This document shows positions 15,710 to 24,685 of a stretch of DNA of 35,491 nt, one piece after another. Position 1 is the first letter of the stretch. Every line of letters begins with the position of its first letter. Below the pieces are notes generated by a model. That model was not told the origin of the DNA and ran no database searches. It saw only the letters and a program-made list of their open reading frames with translations. Source of the stretch: Phycisphaerales bacterium (GTDB lineage: Bacteria > Planctomycetota > Phycisphaerae > WQYP01); assembly GCA_009781185.1 (NCBI GenBank), contig WQYP01000025.1, positions 1-35,491 on the forward strand, read 5' to 3'. A program made the translations under genes and the position numbers.

Positions 15710-17683
15710 GTGCCTAACCTGATTCGGGCAGGATTGACGGAAACCTATGCAGGAGGGGATATTACGGCGTTCATTTTTACACACCTTACAAAGGGCACGC
15801 ACTTGACACACATTACTCCATCCTCGGCAAAGGTCAGTCATGAAACTCAGCTCGGCGGGAAAGGACGCCTCCGGTTAGGACCGGCGACGACCAATACACG
15901 TCTGCTGAAATGGGTCGAGGAGGTCGCCGCGCTGATGCAGCCAGATGCCATCCATTGGTGCGACGGGTCGACGGAAGAGTACAACGCGCTCTGCCATGAG
16001 ATGGTGCAGGCGGGCACGTTTATCAGGCTGAATGATGAGAAGCGTCCGAACTCTTTTTTCTGCCGCAGCGATCCCGCGGACGTGGCACGTGTGGAGCAGT
16101 GCACCTATATTTGTGCCAAGTCATCCGCCGACGCGGGCCCGACCAACAACTGGACCGATCCCGTGGAGATGAAAGCGAAGCTCACCAAGCTCTACACCGG
16201 CTCGATGCGCGGTCGCGTCATGTACGTGATTCCCTACTCGATGGGCCCCGTCGGCTCTCCGATCGCCAAGATCGGCGTGGAAATCTCGGACTCCGCCTAT
16301 GTCGTGGTTAACATGCACATCATGACACGTGTCGGCACGAAGGTGCTCGACGTCCTGGGCGACAGCAGCGATTTCGTCCGCGGAATACACTCTGTTGGCG
16401 CACCGTTGGAAGAAGCCCAGGCCGACTCTCCCTGGCCGTGCAACGCCAAGGAAAAGTACATCTGTCATTTCCCCGAGACACGCGAAATCTGGTCCTACGG
16501 CTCCGGCTACGGCGGCAACGCGCTGCTCGGCAAAAAGTGCCACGCCCTCCGTATCGCATCCGTCCAGGCCCGCGATGAAGGCTGGCTCGCCGAGCACATG
16601 CTGATCCTGAAGCTCACCTCGCCCGCTGGCCAGGTCAAGTACATTGCCGGTGCATTTCCCTCCGCCTGCGGCAAAACCAACCTCGCCATGCTCGATCCCA
16701 CACTCGCCGGCTGGAAAGTCGAAACCATCGGCGACGACATCGCCTGGATGAAATACGGCGCCGACGGCCGACTCTACGCCATCAATCCCGAAGCTGGCTT
16801 CTTCGGCGTCGCACCCGGCACCAGTTACGCCTCGAATCCCAACGCCATGAAAACTGTCACACGCAACGCGATCTTCACCAACTGCGCCATCACGCTCGAC
16901 GAAGACGTCTGGTGGGAAGAGATGACCAAGACGGCCCCCGCGCAGCTCGTCGACTGGACGCGTCGTCTGTGGGATCCGAAGGTCCGCCGCAAGGCCGCCC
17001 ATCCCAACGCCCGCTTCACCGTCCCGGCAAGGCAGTGCCCGGTGATCGCTCCGGAGTGGGAAGATCCCAAAGGCGTTCCGATCTCCGCGATCTTATTCGG
17101 TGGTCGTCGTGCCGGCATCGTCCCGCTGGTGGTCGAATCGTTGAGCTGGCAGCACGGCGTCTTCCTCGGCTCGATCATGGCCTCGGAGACCACCGCCGCC
17201 GCCGCGGGCGCCGTTGGTGCCCTCCGCCGCGACCCCATGGCCATGCTCCCCTTCTGCGGTTACCACATGGGCGATTACTTCGCCCACTGGCTCAAAGTCG
17301 GCCAGAGCGCTAAAGATCAGGATTGCCTCCCAAGAATTTTCTACGTCAATTGGTTCCGTCGCAGCGCCGAAGGCAAATACCTCTGGCCCGGCTACGGCGA
17401 AAATTCCCGCGTCCTCAAATGGGTCTTCGAACGCTGCGACGCCCCAAAAACAAACGACAAGCTTGCCGCAAAGACCCCCATCGGCTATCTGCCGAGCAAA
17501 GGCGCAATCGATCGCGCCGGCCTGAGCGTCTCGGACGGCGACATGGCGGAACTGGAACGGATGGACCGTGAAGGCTGGCTCGCCGAGGTTCCGTTGATAC
17601 GCGACCACTTCGCCAAGTTCGGCGATCGCCTGCCGGCGAAGCTCACCGAAGAGCTCAACGCCCTGGAGCAGCGGCTGAAATAA
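15710..17683 (+). CDS. pckG: Phosphoenolpyruvate carboxykinase (GTP)
   Basis: It converts oxaloacetate and GTP to phosphoenolpyruvate and is the entry step of gluconeogenesis. The P-loop with the reactive cysteine, FPSACGKTN, has Cys at about residue 320. Other family blocks seen are [51 protein letters not shown], the metal site [10 protein letters not shown] and [11 protein letters not shown]. The conserved region begins only at [13 protein letters not shown] (about residue 63). GTG 15710 gives a long unconserved N-terminus, so the true start is uncertain; there is no in-frame ATG in this stretch. Total length (657) is slightly above the usual 590-620. The gene is monocistronic and converges with topA. 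Confidence 0.95.
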   Translation: MPNLIRAGLTETYAGGDITAFIFTHLTKGTHLTHITPSSAKVSHETQLGGKGRLRLGPATTNTRLLKWVEEVAALMQPDAIHWCDGSTEEYNALCHEMVQAGTFIRLNDEKRPNSFFCRSDPADVARVEQCTYICAKSSADAGPTNNWTDPVEMKAKLTKLYTGSMRGRVMYVIPYSMGPVGSPIAKIGVEISDSAYVVVNMHIMTRVGTKVLDVLGDSSDFVRGIHSVGAPLEEAQADSPWPCNAKEKYICHFPETREIWSYGSGYGGNALLGKKCHALRIASVQARDEGWLAEHMLILKLTSPAGQVKYIAGAFPSACGKTNLAMLDPTLAGWKVETIGDDIAWMKYGADGRLYAINPEAGFFGVAPGTSYASNPNAMKTVTRNAIFTNCAITLDEDVWWEEMTKTAPAQLVDWTRRLWDPKVRRKAAHPNARFTVPARQCPVIAPEWEDPKGVPISAILFGGRRAGIVPLVVESLSWQHGVFLGSIMASETTAAAAGAVGALRRDPMAMLPFCGYHMGDYFAHWLKVGQSAKDQDCLPRIFYVNWFRRSAEGKYLWPGYGENSRVLKWVFERCDAPKTNDKLAAKTPIGYLPSKGAIDRAGLSVSDGDMAELERMDREGWLAEVPLIRDHFAKFGDRLPAKLTEELNALEQRLK

Positions 17684-17707
17684 CTTGGCGGTGCTGTGAC
17701 GAAATTA

Positions 17708-17737
17708 GCCGCAGACAGACACAGAAAAACACAGACA
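17708..17737. repeat. CACAGA-rich intergenic repeat
   Basis: GCCGCAGACAGACACAGAAA followed by AACACAGACA resembles the CCGCAGATGAACACAGATAA-type repeats common between planctomycete genes. Only one copy is visible here, so the assignment is tentative. Confidence 0.3.
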
Positions 17738-17771
17738 GGTTTTGAATTGTAAATTTCAGAATCTGTTGGAG

Positions 17772-20465
17772 TCAATAAATAGGTGGTGTTACTTTTTTGG
17801 TTGCTCGCGGTTTGCGTGGCTTAGCGGGTGCCTTGGTCTTTCCTTTAGGGAGTGAGGGGGGTGGGGCTTCCGCTACGGCTTCGCCTTCGGTGGGTTTTTT
17901 GGTGCCGAATTTGGCTTTGACGTCGTCGGGCCAGCTTTTGCCGCTGGCGAGGGCGGTTTTGAATTCTTCGAGCCGCTCGGCGGGGAGGGTGGTGCGGCAT
18001 TTGGGGAAGCCGGAGCAACTCATGAAGGGGCCACGTTTGCCTTGGCGGATGACAATGTTTTTTTTGCCGCACTTGGGGCAGAGCAGGCCGGTGTCGACGG
18101 GTGGGGGTTTGGGCGGAAGCGGTTGGCCGGTTTTTTTGTCGATGTTTTGGATGATTTTGCACTCGGGATAGCCGGAGCAGCCGAGGAAGGGGCCGAAGCG
18201 GCCGACGCGTTTGATCATCGGTTTGCCGCAGGTGGGACACATGAACTCGGTCATTTCGAGTTGGACCGGTTTGCCTTCGCGGTCGACGTTTTGGATGCCT
18301 TTGCAATCGGGGTAGCGGGAGCAGGAGAGGAACCGTTTACCGCGTTTGGAGAGCTTGTAGACCATCGGCGCACCGCACTCGGGGCACATGTAATTGGACG
18401 GCTGCGACTCGGCACGGGCGTGAGTCATTCGTTCCTCCGCCGTGGCCAGGTCGCGATTGAACGGCGTATAAAACCCCTGCACAACATCAACCCAGTTTTT
18501 GTTGGAGTCCTCAACCTGATCGAGCTCCGCTTCGATCGTGCGTGTGAACGAGGTATCCATGATGTCGGGGAAACCTTCGATGAGTTTTTCGGTGACTTTG
18601 ATGCCTAGATCCGTGGCGAAGAGCGTGCGGCCCTGGCTTTCGACGTATTGACGATCTTGAATGGTTGTGATGATGGAGGCATAGGTAGACGGGCGGCCGA
18701 TACCTTCGGTTTTCAGGGCCTTGACGAGCGAGGCTTCGGAGTAGCGGGACGGCGGGCTGGTGAAACGCTGCGTGGGTGTGAGGTCGAGTGGAGCGACGGT
18801 CTGATTCTCTGCGAGCTTGGGAAGCATTTGGTCATCGAAGCGTACATAGATACCAGCGACTTTGGTGAAGCCATCGAAGACGAGCGAACGGCCGGTGGCT
18901 TTGAAGGTAGCGGCGACGGATCCTGAGTTGTGAGCGTCGATGAAGGCTTCGGTAATGCTCCATTGGGCGGGGGTCATCTGACATGCGACGAAACGTTTCC
19001 AGATCAATTCGTAGAGTCTGAGCTGTTCGTCGGTCAGGCCGCGGTTTTTGAGACTGGCGGGAGTGAGTGTAACGTCGGTGGGACGGATAGCTTCGTGTGC
19101 TTCCTGAGCGCCGGCTTTACTGGCGTAGAAGTTAGGATTCTCGGGGAGGTATCGGGGGCCGAAGGTTTCGTCGATGTAGGAACGGACGGCACCGAGAGCG
19201 TCCTGGCTAATGTTTTGGGAGTCGGTACGCATGTAGGTGATCAGGCCGACGGCGCCCATGTCGGCGATTTCGACGCCTTCGTAAAGTTGCTGCGCGACGC
19301 GCATGGTGCGTTGTGCTCCGAAGCCGAGCTGATTGCTGGCGGCCTGCTGGAGTGTGCTGGTTTCGAACGGTCCGGGCGGGCGGCTGGTGGAGAGTTTTTG
19401 GGTCAGTTCGCGGATTTTGAAGTGGATGTCGCTGCGCGCGGGATCAGCGATGCCGGTAACGCGGGTGAGACGGGTGGCGGGCCCTTTATTGGGAATGCCA
19501 CGCGGGCCGTTAGTGCCGTCGTTGTCAATCACGGTGACGTGGATATCGAGCAGCCCGACAATTTCCGCTGCAAGTTTCGCGGTGGCCGCATCTTTAGGAT
19601 CAAACTTCTTGCCATTCAATTCGATCAAATCGGCGCGGAAAGCAGCATGCTCCGCGAGGAACGCAGATTTCTCCGCAACAGTGCGAGGCGTAGCCTCCGC
19701 GGCAAGTGCTTCAACAGAATCCGAAGTATCATCTGCAAGTTCCCCCATTTCGACCGCTTCGCCCTCCCCCCCCCCGATGAAAGCTCGCCACATCTCGGCG
19801 AGGTCGGAGGCATTGGCCATATCCGCGGAGAAAATGCCAGTGAGCTTCCAGTATTCCTCGGGGATGAACTTTTGGATTTCGAGTTCTCGCTCGACGACGA
19901 GTTTGACGGCGACGGACTGCACGCGTCCGGCGGAGAGACCCGAGCCGACCTTTTTCCAAAGCAGCGGCGAAATTTTGTACCCGACAAGACGATCCACAAT
20001 ACGCCGAGCCTGCTGGGCGTCGACCATGTTCTGATTGATGGTGCGTGGATTCTTAAAGGCGTTGAGAATGGCAGTCTTGGTGATTTCGTTGAAAACGACA
20101 CGCTTGGCGGTGGAGGCGTTGAGTTTGAGGGCCTGAGCGAGATGCCAGGCAATAGCTTCCCCTTCGCGGTCCAAGTCGGTTGCCAGGAAGACCTGGTCGG
20201 CGGCGTCTGCGGCTTTGCGTAGATCAGCCACGATCTTACGCCCCCGGTCGGTGATCTCGTAAGTAGGTTTGAAATTGTTTTCGATGTCGACGTTGAGGCC
20301 TTTGCTGGGGATGTCGCGGACATGCCCGATGGAGGCTTTCACCAGATAGCCGGAGCCGAGATATTTGTTGATGGTCTTGGCCTTGGCGGGTGATTCGACG
20401 ATGACCAGAGCTGGGCCTTTGGTGGTGGAGGGGGAGGAGGAGGATTTTGCGGAGATTTTTGCCAC
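17772..20465 (-). CDS. topA: DNA topoisomerase I (type IA)
   Basis: The 897-residue enzyme relaxes negative supercoils. An N-terminal TOPRIM domain (ALVIVESPAKAKTINKYLG ... DLDREGEAIAWHL) carries the metal-binding acids. The catalytic tyrosine in GLITYMRTDSQ is residue 411. A run of about 60 acidic residues (about 225-285) is inserted in the cleavage domain. Three C-terminal zinc ribbons follow (CPECGAPM ... CSRYPDC; CPTCGKPM ... CSGYPEC; CPKCGKKN ... CSGFPKC), then a Lys/Pro/Ala tail (KAPAKPRKPRATKK). A Ser-rich linker (SSSPSTTKG) precedes TOPRIM. It sits between pckG, which converges on it, and a perfect inverted repeat upstream. Confidence 0.97.
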   Translation of the reverse strand: MAKISAKSSSSPSTTKGPALVIVESPAKAKTINKYLGSGYLVKASIGHVRDIPSKGLNVDIENNFKPTYEITDRGRKIVADLRKAADAADQVFLATDLDREGEAIAWHLAQALKLNASTAKRVVFNEITKTAILNAFKNPRTINQNMVDAQQARRIVDRLVGYKISPLLWKKVGSGLSAGRVQSVAVKLVVERELEIQKFIPEEYWKLTGIFSADMANASDLAEMWRAFIGGGEGEAVEMGELADDTSDSVEALAAEATPRTVAEKSAFLAEHAAFRADLIELNGKKFDPKDAATAKLAAEIVGLLDIHVTVIDNDGTNGPRGIPNKGPATRLTRVTGIADPARSDIHFKIRELTQKLSTSRPPGPFETSTLQQAASNQLGFGAQRTMRVAQQLYEGVEIADMGAVGLITYMRTDSQNISQDALGAVRSYIDETFGPRYLPENPNFYASKAGAQEAHEAIRPTDVTLTPASLKNRGLTDEQLRLYELIWKRFVACQMTPAQWSITEAFIDAHNSGSVAATFKATGRSLVFDGFTKVAGIYVRFDDQMLPKLAENQTVAPLDLTPTQRFTSPPSRYSEASLVKALKTEGIGRPSTYASIITTIQDRQYVESQGRTLFATDLGIKVTEKLIEGFPDIMDTSFTRTIEAELDQVEDSNKNWVDVVQGFYTPFNRDLATAEERMTHARAESQPSNYMCPECGAPMVYKLSKRGKRFLSCSRYPDCKGIQNVDREGKPVQLEMTEFMCPTCGKPMIKRVGRFGPFLGCSGYPECKIIQNIDKKTGQPLPPKPPPVDTGLLCPKCGKKNIVIRQGKRGPFMSCSGFPKCRTTLPAERLEEFKTALASGKSWPDDVKAKFGTKKPTEGEAVAEAPPPSLPKGKTKAPAKPRKPRATKKVTPPIY

Positions 20466-20487
20466 GAGTGGGGATCCTTATTATTTG

Positions 20488-20595
20488 AATAGCCTTGCGT
20501 GGAAACGCAAGGCTTAACGTATCCTGTGCGTTTCACCCATGCGTTTCATGAGGGGCTCTGGCGTTCGAAGCCTTGCGTTTCCACGCAAGGCTATT
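20488..20595. repeat. Perfect 28-bp inverted repeat, each arm itself palindromic
   Basis: The arm at 20488-20515 (AATAGCCTTGCGTGGAAACG continuing CAAGGCTT) is identical to the reverse complement of 20568-20595, with a 52-base spacer. Within each arm GCCTTGCGT faces ACGCAAGGC. The spacer holds two further TGCGTTTCA copies. It lies in the 5' region of topA. Confidence 0.9.
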
Positions 20596-20956
20596 TTATG
20601 CCTACGCCCAGAAAGCGAATCGGCTATTGAAGCGGCAGGGCTGTAATTGTCAAGCCAATAAGGCTAAAAATTCTAAGTAACGGAAATTTATGTTTGCGGT
20701 TTATTGGATCAATATCGCCTTTTAGGGTGGCACGGTTGAAGCCTCTCAGCAGCGACGGGCTCATTTCCTCCCCTATTGCGGAAAGTAGCTTGTTGCGTCG
20801 CGAACCATTCCCCCGGTCGAGATGGCCTCGGATTTTGCAACGCGATAGATGGAGATGGCATATAGTCAGATAAGCGATATGCCGATGGAGTCTATAGGAA
20901 GTCTGTATGGAAGTGCATGAAGAGTTGGGGTGAACCGCGTGAAAGGAGGCGGTGAT
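20596..20956. other. Intergenic region upstream of the isochorismatase-like gene
   Basis: I see no supported gene. The sequence is mixed, without strong palindromes. It ends in the AAAGGAGG ribosome site for the gene at 20957. A 23-codon frame near 20850 has no ribosome site. Confidence 0.4.
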
Positions 20957-21685
20957 ATGCTGACGATGCCGGGCCCGGTGATTCTGGATCTCAATACGCA
21001 GCGTGATCTGCTGACGGCAGATGGAGCCTATCCGCTGTTCCAGGCGGATAGACTGGTAGATCCGCTCAAAAGGCTGTTCACTTTCGCGTATCGGCATTGC
21101 ATCCCAGTGATATCGACGCGTTTGAATCATTTGGTTGCGCCGGGACAGCATGGGGGGGGAGGTAATCGTGTGTTGTGTGGTCCTGGGACGGTGGGGTATC
21201 AGAAGGTTTCGTATACGCTGTTGCGGCAGCGGACGGAATGGCCGTTGGATTGCGGAACGGATTTGCCGGTCGATGGCTTCCGCACAGTCCGGCAATTTAT
21301 CTTCGATCTGTCAAATCTCAATTTATTCGAATGTCCGCGGCTGGATCGACTGCTCAGCGAAACAACCGCCGAAATTTTCCTGATCGTCGGAGCGCCGCTG
21401 GAATGGACCGTCCGTACGGCAGTGCTGGGCCTTCTGGCAAGGCGCCATAAAGTAGCCGTCGTCTCCGACTGCATCGGCATGTGGGACCCTTATGAAGGCG
21501 ACATGGCTCTGCGTCAAATCGAAAGCAAGAATATCGACTGGCTCACCGCCGCGGAAGTCGTGGAAAAATACGGCCCCGCGGCGAAGCGGCGAATGTCGCA
21601 CGCCGCACGAATCCTCGGCCGAGCCACGCAAGGAAATGTCCCCTCCGCCAAAACCGGCAAAATCCGCAGAGCATTCCGGATGTAA
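20957..21685 (+). CDS. Isochorismatase-like hydrolase fold protein lacking the catalytic Cys
   Basis: The protein has 242 residues from ATG 20957, with AAAGGAGG seven bases upstream. The fold signals are VILDLNTQRDLL near the start (keeping the first acid of the triad), HCIPVISTRLNH, and the strand IFLIVGAPLEWTVRTAVLG. That strand aligns with the family's G-x-x-T-D-x-C-V turn. Thr stands where the nucleophilic Cys is normally found. Hydrolysis by the usual mechanism is therefore unlikely, and a binding or regulatory role, or another substrate chemistry, is possible. It is not part of an operon in view. Confidence 0.7.
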   Translation: MLTMPGPVILDLNTQRDLLTADGAYPLFQADRLVDPLKRLFTFAYRHCIPVISTRLNHLVAPGQHGGGGNRVLCGPGTVGYQKVSYTLLRQRTEWPLDCGTDLPVDGFRTVRQFIFDLSNLNLFECPRLDRLLSETTAEIFLIVGAPLEWTVRTAVLGLLARRHKVAVVSDCIGMWDPYEGDMALRQIESKNIDWLTAAEVVEKYGPAAKRRMSHAARILGRATQGNVPSAKTGKIRRAFRM

Positions 21686-21760
21686 CGTTGAAGAGCCAAA
21701 CGCCGGAATGCTTTAATCAGGCTATGACAACGTTATTCGAGTTTCGAATTTCGAATTTCG

Positions 21761-23830
21761 TCAGCTATTCATTTGGTAGTAGACTTTATTGAGCCAGTCT
21801 TCGTATTCCATGAGCTGCTGGCGTTGGCGGTAGTGGAGGTGTTCGACTTTTCGTTGGGCGCGGGTAAAGAATTGGCGGATGCGGTGGGGGTGGGGACTGC
21901 GGAGCGGAGTGCCCCAGGTGTTGCGGGGGGCGGTGCGGCGGCGGAGGTGGATCAGTTGTTTGCGGGAAAACAAGTGCTGGAGAATCGGGTCGTCGAGCGA
22001 GAGGAGGAAGACGGCTTGTCCGGGGTCGCCTTGTCGGGCGCAACGGCCGATGAGCTGGTTGTCGACGCGTCGTGATTCGTGGCGTTGGGTGCCGATGATG
22101 TGGAGCCCCCCCTTGCCGAGAGCGGAGACGCCGGGACCGAGCTGGATATCGGTGCCACGACCGGCCATGTTCGTGGCGATGGTCACCGTCCGCATCTGGC
22201 CCGCGGCGGCAACGATCTCGGCTTCACGGGCGGCATGCTCTGGCTTGGCGTTGAGAATCTGGTGGGGAATCTTCCTGTCGTGAAGGACGGCAGAGAGCGT
22301 TTCGGAATCCTGGATAGAAGCGGTGCCGACGAGGACGGGGTTGCCGTCCTTGATGGTTTGCTCAATGAGTTCCGCGGCAGCGAGCCATTTTTCGCGGGCA
22401 GTGCGGTAGATACGATCGGTAAGCAATTTGCGGCGGACCGGACGGTGCGTCGGAATGGTGATAACGACAAGTTTGTATATCTTCTTAAATTCGACACGTT
22501 CCGTGGCGGCGGTGCCGGTCATGCCGGCAAGCTTCCGGTAGAGAGAAAAAAAGTGCTGATAGGTGGTGCGAGCAAGCGTTTTGGCGGGAGCGTGGATCGG
22601 CATTTTTTCTTTGGCCTGCACGGCCTGATGAATGCCTTCCGCCCATGTACGCCCTGGCATGCGTCTACCTGTAAATTCATCAACGATGACGACTTCGTCA
22701 CCGACGATGACGTAGTTGCGTTCCTTGAGGAACAGGAGCCGGGCACGCAGGGCGTTGCGGATGAGGTTCTGCCACGATTCGCCGGTGATGCTGGGGGTGT
22801 CGGATTCTGCGAGGATTTTTTGGAGTTTGGCGAGGCCTTGCTCTTTCCAGTCGAGCTTGCGTTTCTCAGGCTCGAAGTCGAAGTCATGTCGTGCTCGGAA
22901 ACGTGCGGCAAGCTTGTCGGCCCACTGGTAAGCCCACGCAAGCGAACTCGGCCCCGAAGGCCCGGCAATAATCAACGGCGTACGCGACTCGTCGATCAAA
23001 ATGGAATCCGCTTCATCGACAAGAGCAAAATTCAGTTGACGCATCACGGGCTCGGCGTGATCGCGGCGGTTGAAAAGAGCGATGGCGTCGATCTTCCGCT
23101 GATGGGTGCGTTCGTGGAGTTTGATCTGGTCGCGGAGGTAATCGAAGCCGAGCTCTTTGTTGGTGCCGTAGACGATGTCGCAGCGGTAGGCGTTGCGGCG
23201 GGCGTCGTCGGTCATGCCGGAGATGATGGTGCCAACGGAGAGTCCGAGTGTGCGGTAGATAGGGCCCATGAGGTCGGCGTCTCGCTGAGCGAGGTAGTCG
23301 TTGACGGTGACGATGTGCACGCCGCGGCCGGTGAGGGCGTTGAGCGTCGCAGGCATCGTGGCGACGAGCGTTTTCCCTTCGCCCGTAGCCATCTCGGCAA
23401 TGCGGCCGCGATGAAGCTCAATGCCCCCGACGAGTTGAACGTTGTAAGGGCGAAGCTGAATCGTGCGTTGCGCGACGACGCAAACGGTAGCGAAAACGGC
23501 AGGCAGATGCTTATCCAGCATATCGAACTCGCGGCCTTCACGAATGGCAGCGCGAATCTCAGCAAAATACTCAATGAGTGCCGTATCGGTAAAAGTGCTC
23601 AGATGGGCCTCAAGCTGGCGAATCTTGCCGACAATGCCGCGATGCTTCCAGGAAAGGCGTTTGAGGGATTCCTCCTCAACGCGCAGAGTGGAGGAACTGC
23701 GTGGCAGATCGGCGGAGGATGTGGAAAAAGGCTCGGTCAAAATATCCTCTACAGTTGCAGTGGCAAGTATCACGGATTCCCCCACCTGCGCCAACGCAAT
23801 AAAAAATTGTGGGGGGCAGAGCAATCGCAT
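21761..23830 (-). CDS. Short SecA-like translocase ATPase
   Basis: The protein has 689 residues; canonical SecA has about 900. NBD1 carries Walker A, MATGEGKT (147-154), and VDEADSILID (271-280). The preprotein cross-linking region includes VDEFTGRRMPGRTWAEG, and NBD2 has the signatures GMTGTAATE and TNMAGRGTDIQLG. The sequence stops at LMEYEDWLNK, in the helical scaffold. The helical wing, two-helix finger and C-terminal zinc tail are absent. This resembles accessory SecA2-type motors, possibly serving a subset of exported proteins. The start ATG 23830 lies only eight bases from a palindromic repeat, with no Shine-Dalgarno. The first 40 residues may be untranslated. Confidence 0.88.
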   Translation of the reverse strand: MRLLCPPQFFIALAQVGESVILATATVEDILTEPFSTSSADLPRSSSTLRVEEESLKRLSWKHRGIVGKIRQLEAHLSTFTDTALIEYFAEIRAAIREGREFDMLDKHLPAVFATVCVVAQRTIQLRPYNVQLVGGIELHRGRIAEMATGEGKTLVATMPATLNALTGRGVHIVTVNDYLAQRDADLMGPIYRTLGLSVGTIISGMTDDARRNAYRCDIVYGTNKELGFDYLRDQIKLHERTHQRKIDAIALFNRRDHAEPVMRQLNFALVDEADSILIDESRTPLIIAGPSGPSSLAWAYQWADKLAARFRARHDFDFEPEKRKLDWKEQGLAKLQKILAESDTPSITGESWQNLIRNALRARLLFLKERNYVIVGDEVVIVDEFTGRRMPGRTWAEGIHQAVQAKEKMPIHAPAKTLARTTYQHFFSLYRKLAGMTGTAATERVEFKKIYKLVVITIPTHRPVRRKLLTDRIYRTAREKWLAAAELIEQTIKDGNPVLVGTASIQDSETLSAVLHDRKIPHQILNAKPEHAAREAEIVAAAGQMRTVTIATNMAGRGTDIQLGPGVSALGKGGLHIIGTQRHESRRVDNQLIGRCARQGDPGQAVFLLSLDDPILQHLFSRKQLIHLRRRTAPRNTWGTPLRSPHPHRIRQFFTRAQRKVEHLHYRQRQQLMEYEDWLNKVYYQMNS

Positions 23831-23838
23831 TTGACGGT

Positions 23839-23916
23839 CCGAGCCGCGACCGTAAGGGAGCGACCGTGCGGCAATGCGAGAATGGTGCCTGTCGCTTCCT
23901 TACGGTCGCGGCTCGG
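23839..23916. repeat. GAGCCGCGACCGT palindromic repeat, copy A
   Basis: CCGAGCCGCGACCGTAAGG at the left faces CCTTACGGTCGCGGCTCGG at the right. The loop region (CCGTGCGGCAATGCG...) is shared with copy C at 33407-33480 and, inverted, with copy B at 25866-25948. It fills the 5' region of the SecA-like gene. Confidence 0.85.
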
Positions 23917-23981
23917 ATTTCTAAACGCAATTACCTTGGCGGCGAGTAGCTATTGATTCGATTTTGCCATAATCTTCAGCT

Positions 23982-24152
23982 ATGCGCATCGTTGCCGTCA
24001 TTCTGATTCTCGTGGGCGTGCTCCTGATTGCTATTGGGCGGCATCATGTACGCCGCGCTCGACAGCTCAGCACAAAGCGACGTTCGGCTGGAGGTTGGTC
24101 CCTCACCATGCTCGGCTTTCTCACCATGCTCGCCGGCGTCGTCCTCTGGTAA
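23982..24152 (+). CDS. 56-residue two-helix membrane protein
   Basis: The frame reads MRIVAVILILVGVLLIAIG, then a basic loop (RHHVRRARQLSTKRRSAGG), then WSLTMLGFLTMLAGVVLW and TAA. Two hydrophobic helices around an Arg/Lys-rich loop predict a hairpin with both ends on the outside and the loop in the cytosol. It is divergent from the SecA-like gene, on the other side of the palindromic repeat, and just before tRNA-Arg. No Shine-Dalgarno is obvious. The composition strongly favours a real gene over chance. Confidence 0.6.
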   Translation: MRIVAVILILVGVLLIAIGRHHVRRARQLSTKRRSAGGWSLTMLGFLTMLAGVVLW

Positions 24153-24166
24153 CCTGCTGCGGATAC

Positions 24167-24194
24167 TTGTCTGGAATCCATCCGATGCTAAGAT
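24167..24194 (+). promoter_or_regulatory. Putative promoter of tRNA-Arg
   Basis: TTGTCT (24167-24172) and TAAGAT (24189-24194) are spaced by 16 bases and would start transcription about seven bases before the tRNA. Confidence 0.45.
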
Positions 24195-24208
24195 GGCCCA
24201 TTAGAGCA

Positions 24209-24282
24209 GCGCTCGTAGCTCAATTGGATAGAGTCCCAGACTTCGAATCTGGTTGTTGGGGGTTCGAGTCCCTCCGAGCGCG
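24209..24282 (+). tRNA. tRNA-Arg (anticodon TCG)
   Basis: The acceptor arms GCGCTCG and CGAGCGC pair fully. The D arm is GCTCAATTGGATAGAGT-like. The anticodon stem CCAGA/TCTGG holds the loop CTTCGAA, so the anticodon is TCG (reads CGA). The T arm GGGGG TTCGAGT CCCTC is standard. CCA is not encoded. Length is 74 bases. Confidence 0.95.
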
Positions 24283-24361
24283 TTGCACAGGTGGCTGCCC
24301 GTCACAGGTGGCGGTCTGTTGGTTTTGGAGAAGGTTTTAGTTTTGGAGAAGGAAGGACATT

Positions 24362-24685
24362 ATGCCGTTGGAAGTTGCGTATTGGTGCGAAAATTGTTCC
24401 CGTAAAATATGGAGCATTGGAAAAGCATTTGTATGGCAGAGTCACGTTGTGTGCTATCCGTGCTATCAGGCGCTCCACACCCCGGACGGCAAATTGTTAA
24501 GTCGGCAAATGATATCGCGGAAGTCCCGTCATTTCCTCATGGGTCTGGCGGTCAGCTTGCCCTGTTTCTTCAGTGGCGGCATTTCCGGCTGGTACCTGCA
24601 TGCGGCGACAGTACCAACAGCAGTTGTCCAACATGCCTCACCGCCTGCCGCCGATGCCACGACGCGGCCGGTCAGTCCTCAGTAA
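24362..24685 (+). CDS. Small membrane protein with an N-terminal zinc ribbon
   Basis: The protein has 107 residues from ATG 24362, preceded by GGAAGGA. Residues 9-34 carry CENC ... SHVVCYPCY, matching the C-terminal ribbon of the protein at 1912-2649 (CENC ... DHIVCAACY) in spacing and in several non-Cys positions. A single hydrophobic segment (FLMGLAVSLPCFFSGGISGWYL) follows, then a short Ala/Thr/Pro tail. The ribbon would lie in the cytosol. Its 3' end overlaps the convergent gene below by 14 bases. A duplicated GTTTTGGAGAAGG precedes the start. Function unknown. Confidence 0.65.
   Translation: MPLEVAYWCENCSRKIWSIGKAFVWQSHVVCYPCYQALHTPDGKLLSRQMISRKSRHFLMGLAVSLPCFFSGGISGWYLHAATVPTAVVQHASPPAADATTRPVSPQ

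Noticed and set aside
18930..20222. A 430-codon plus-strand frame inside topA
   Set aside because: It is a shadow of topA, whose catalytic and zinc motifs lie on the minus strand.
22079..23956. A 625-codon open frame on the plus strand opposite the SecA-like gene
   Set aside because: It is a GC-driven shadow of the SecA-like gene. It has no recognisable domains or ribosome site, whereas the minus strand carries complete ATPase motifs.
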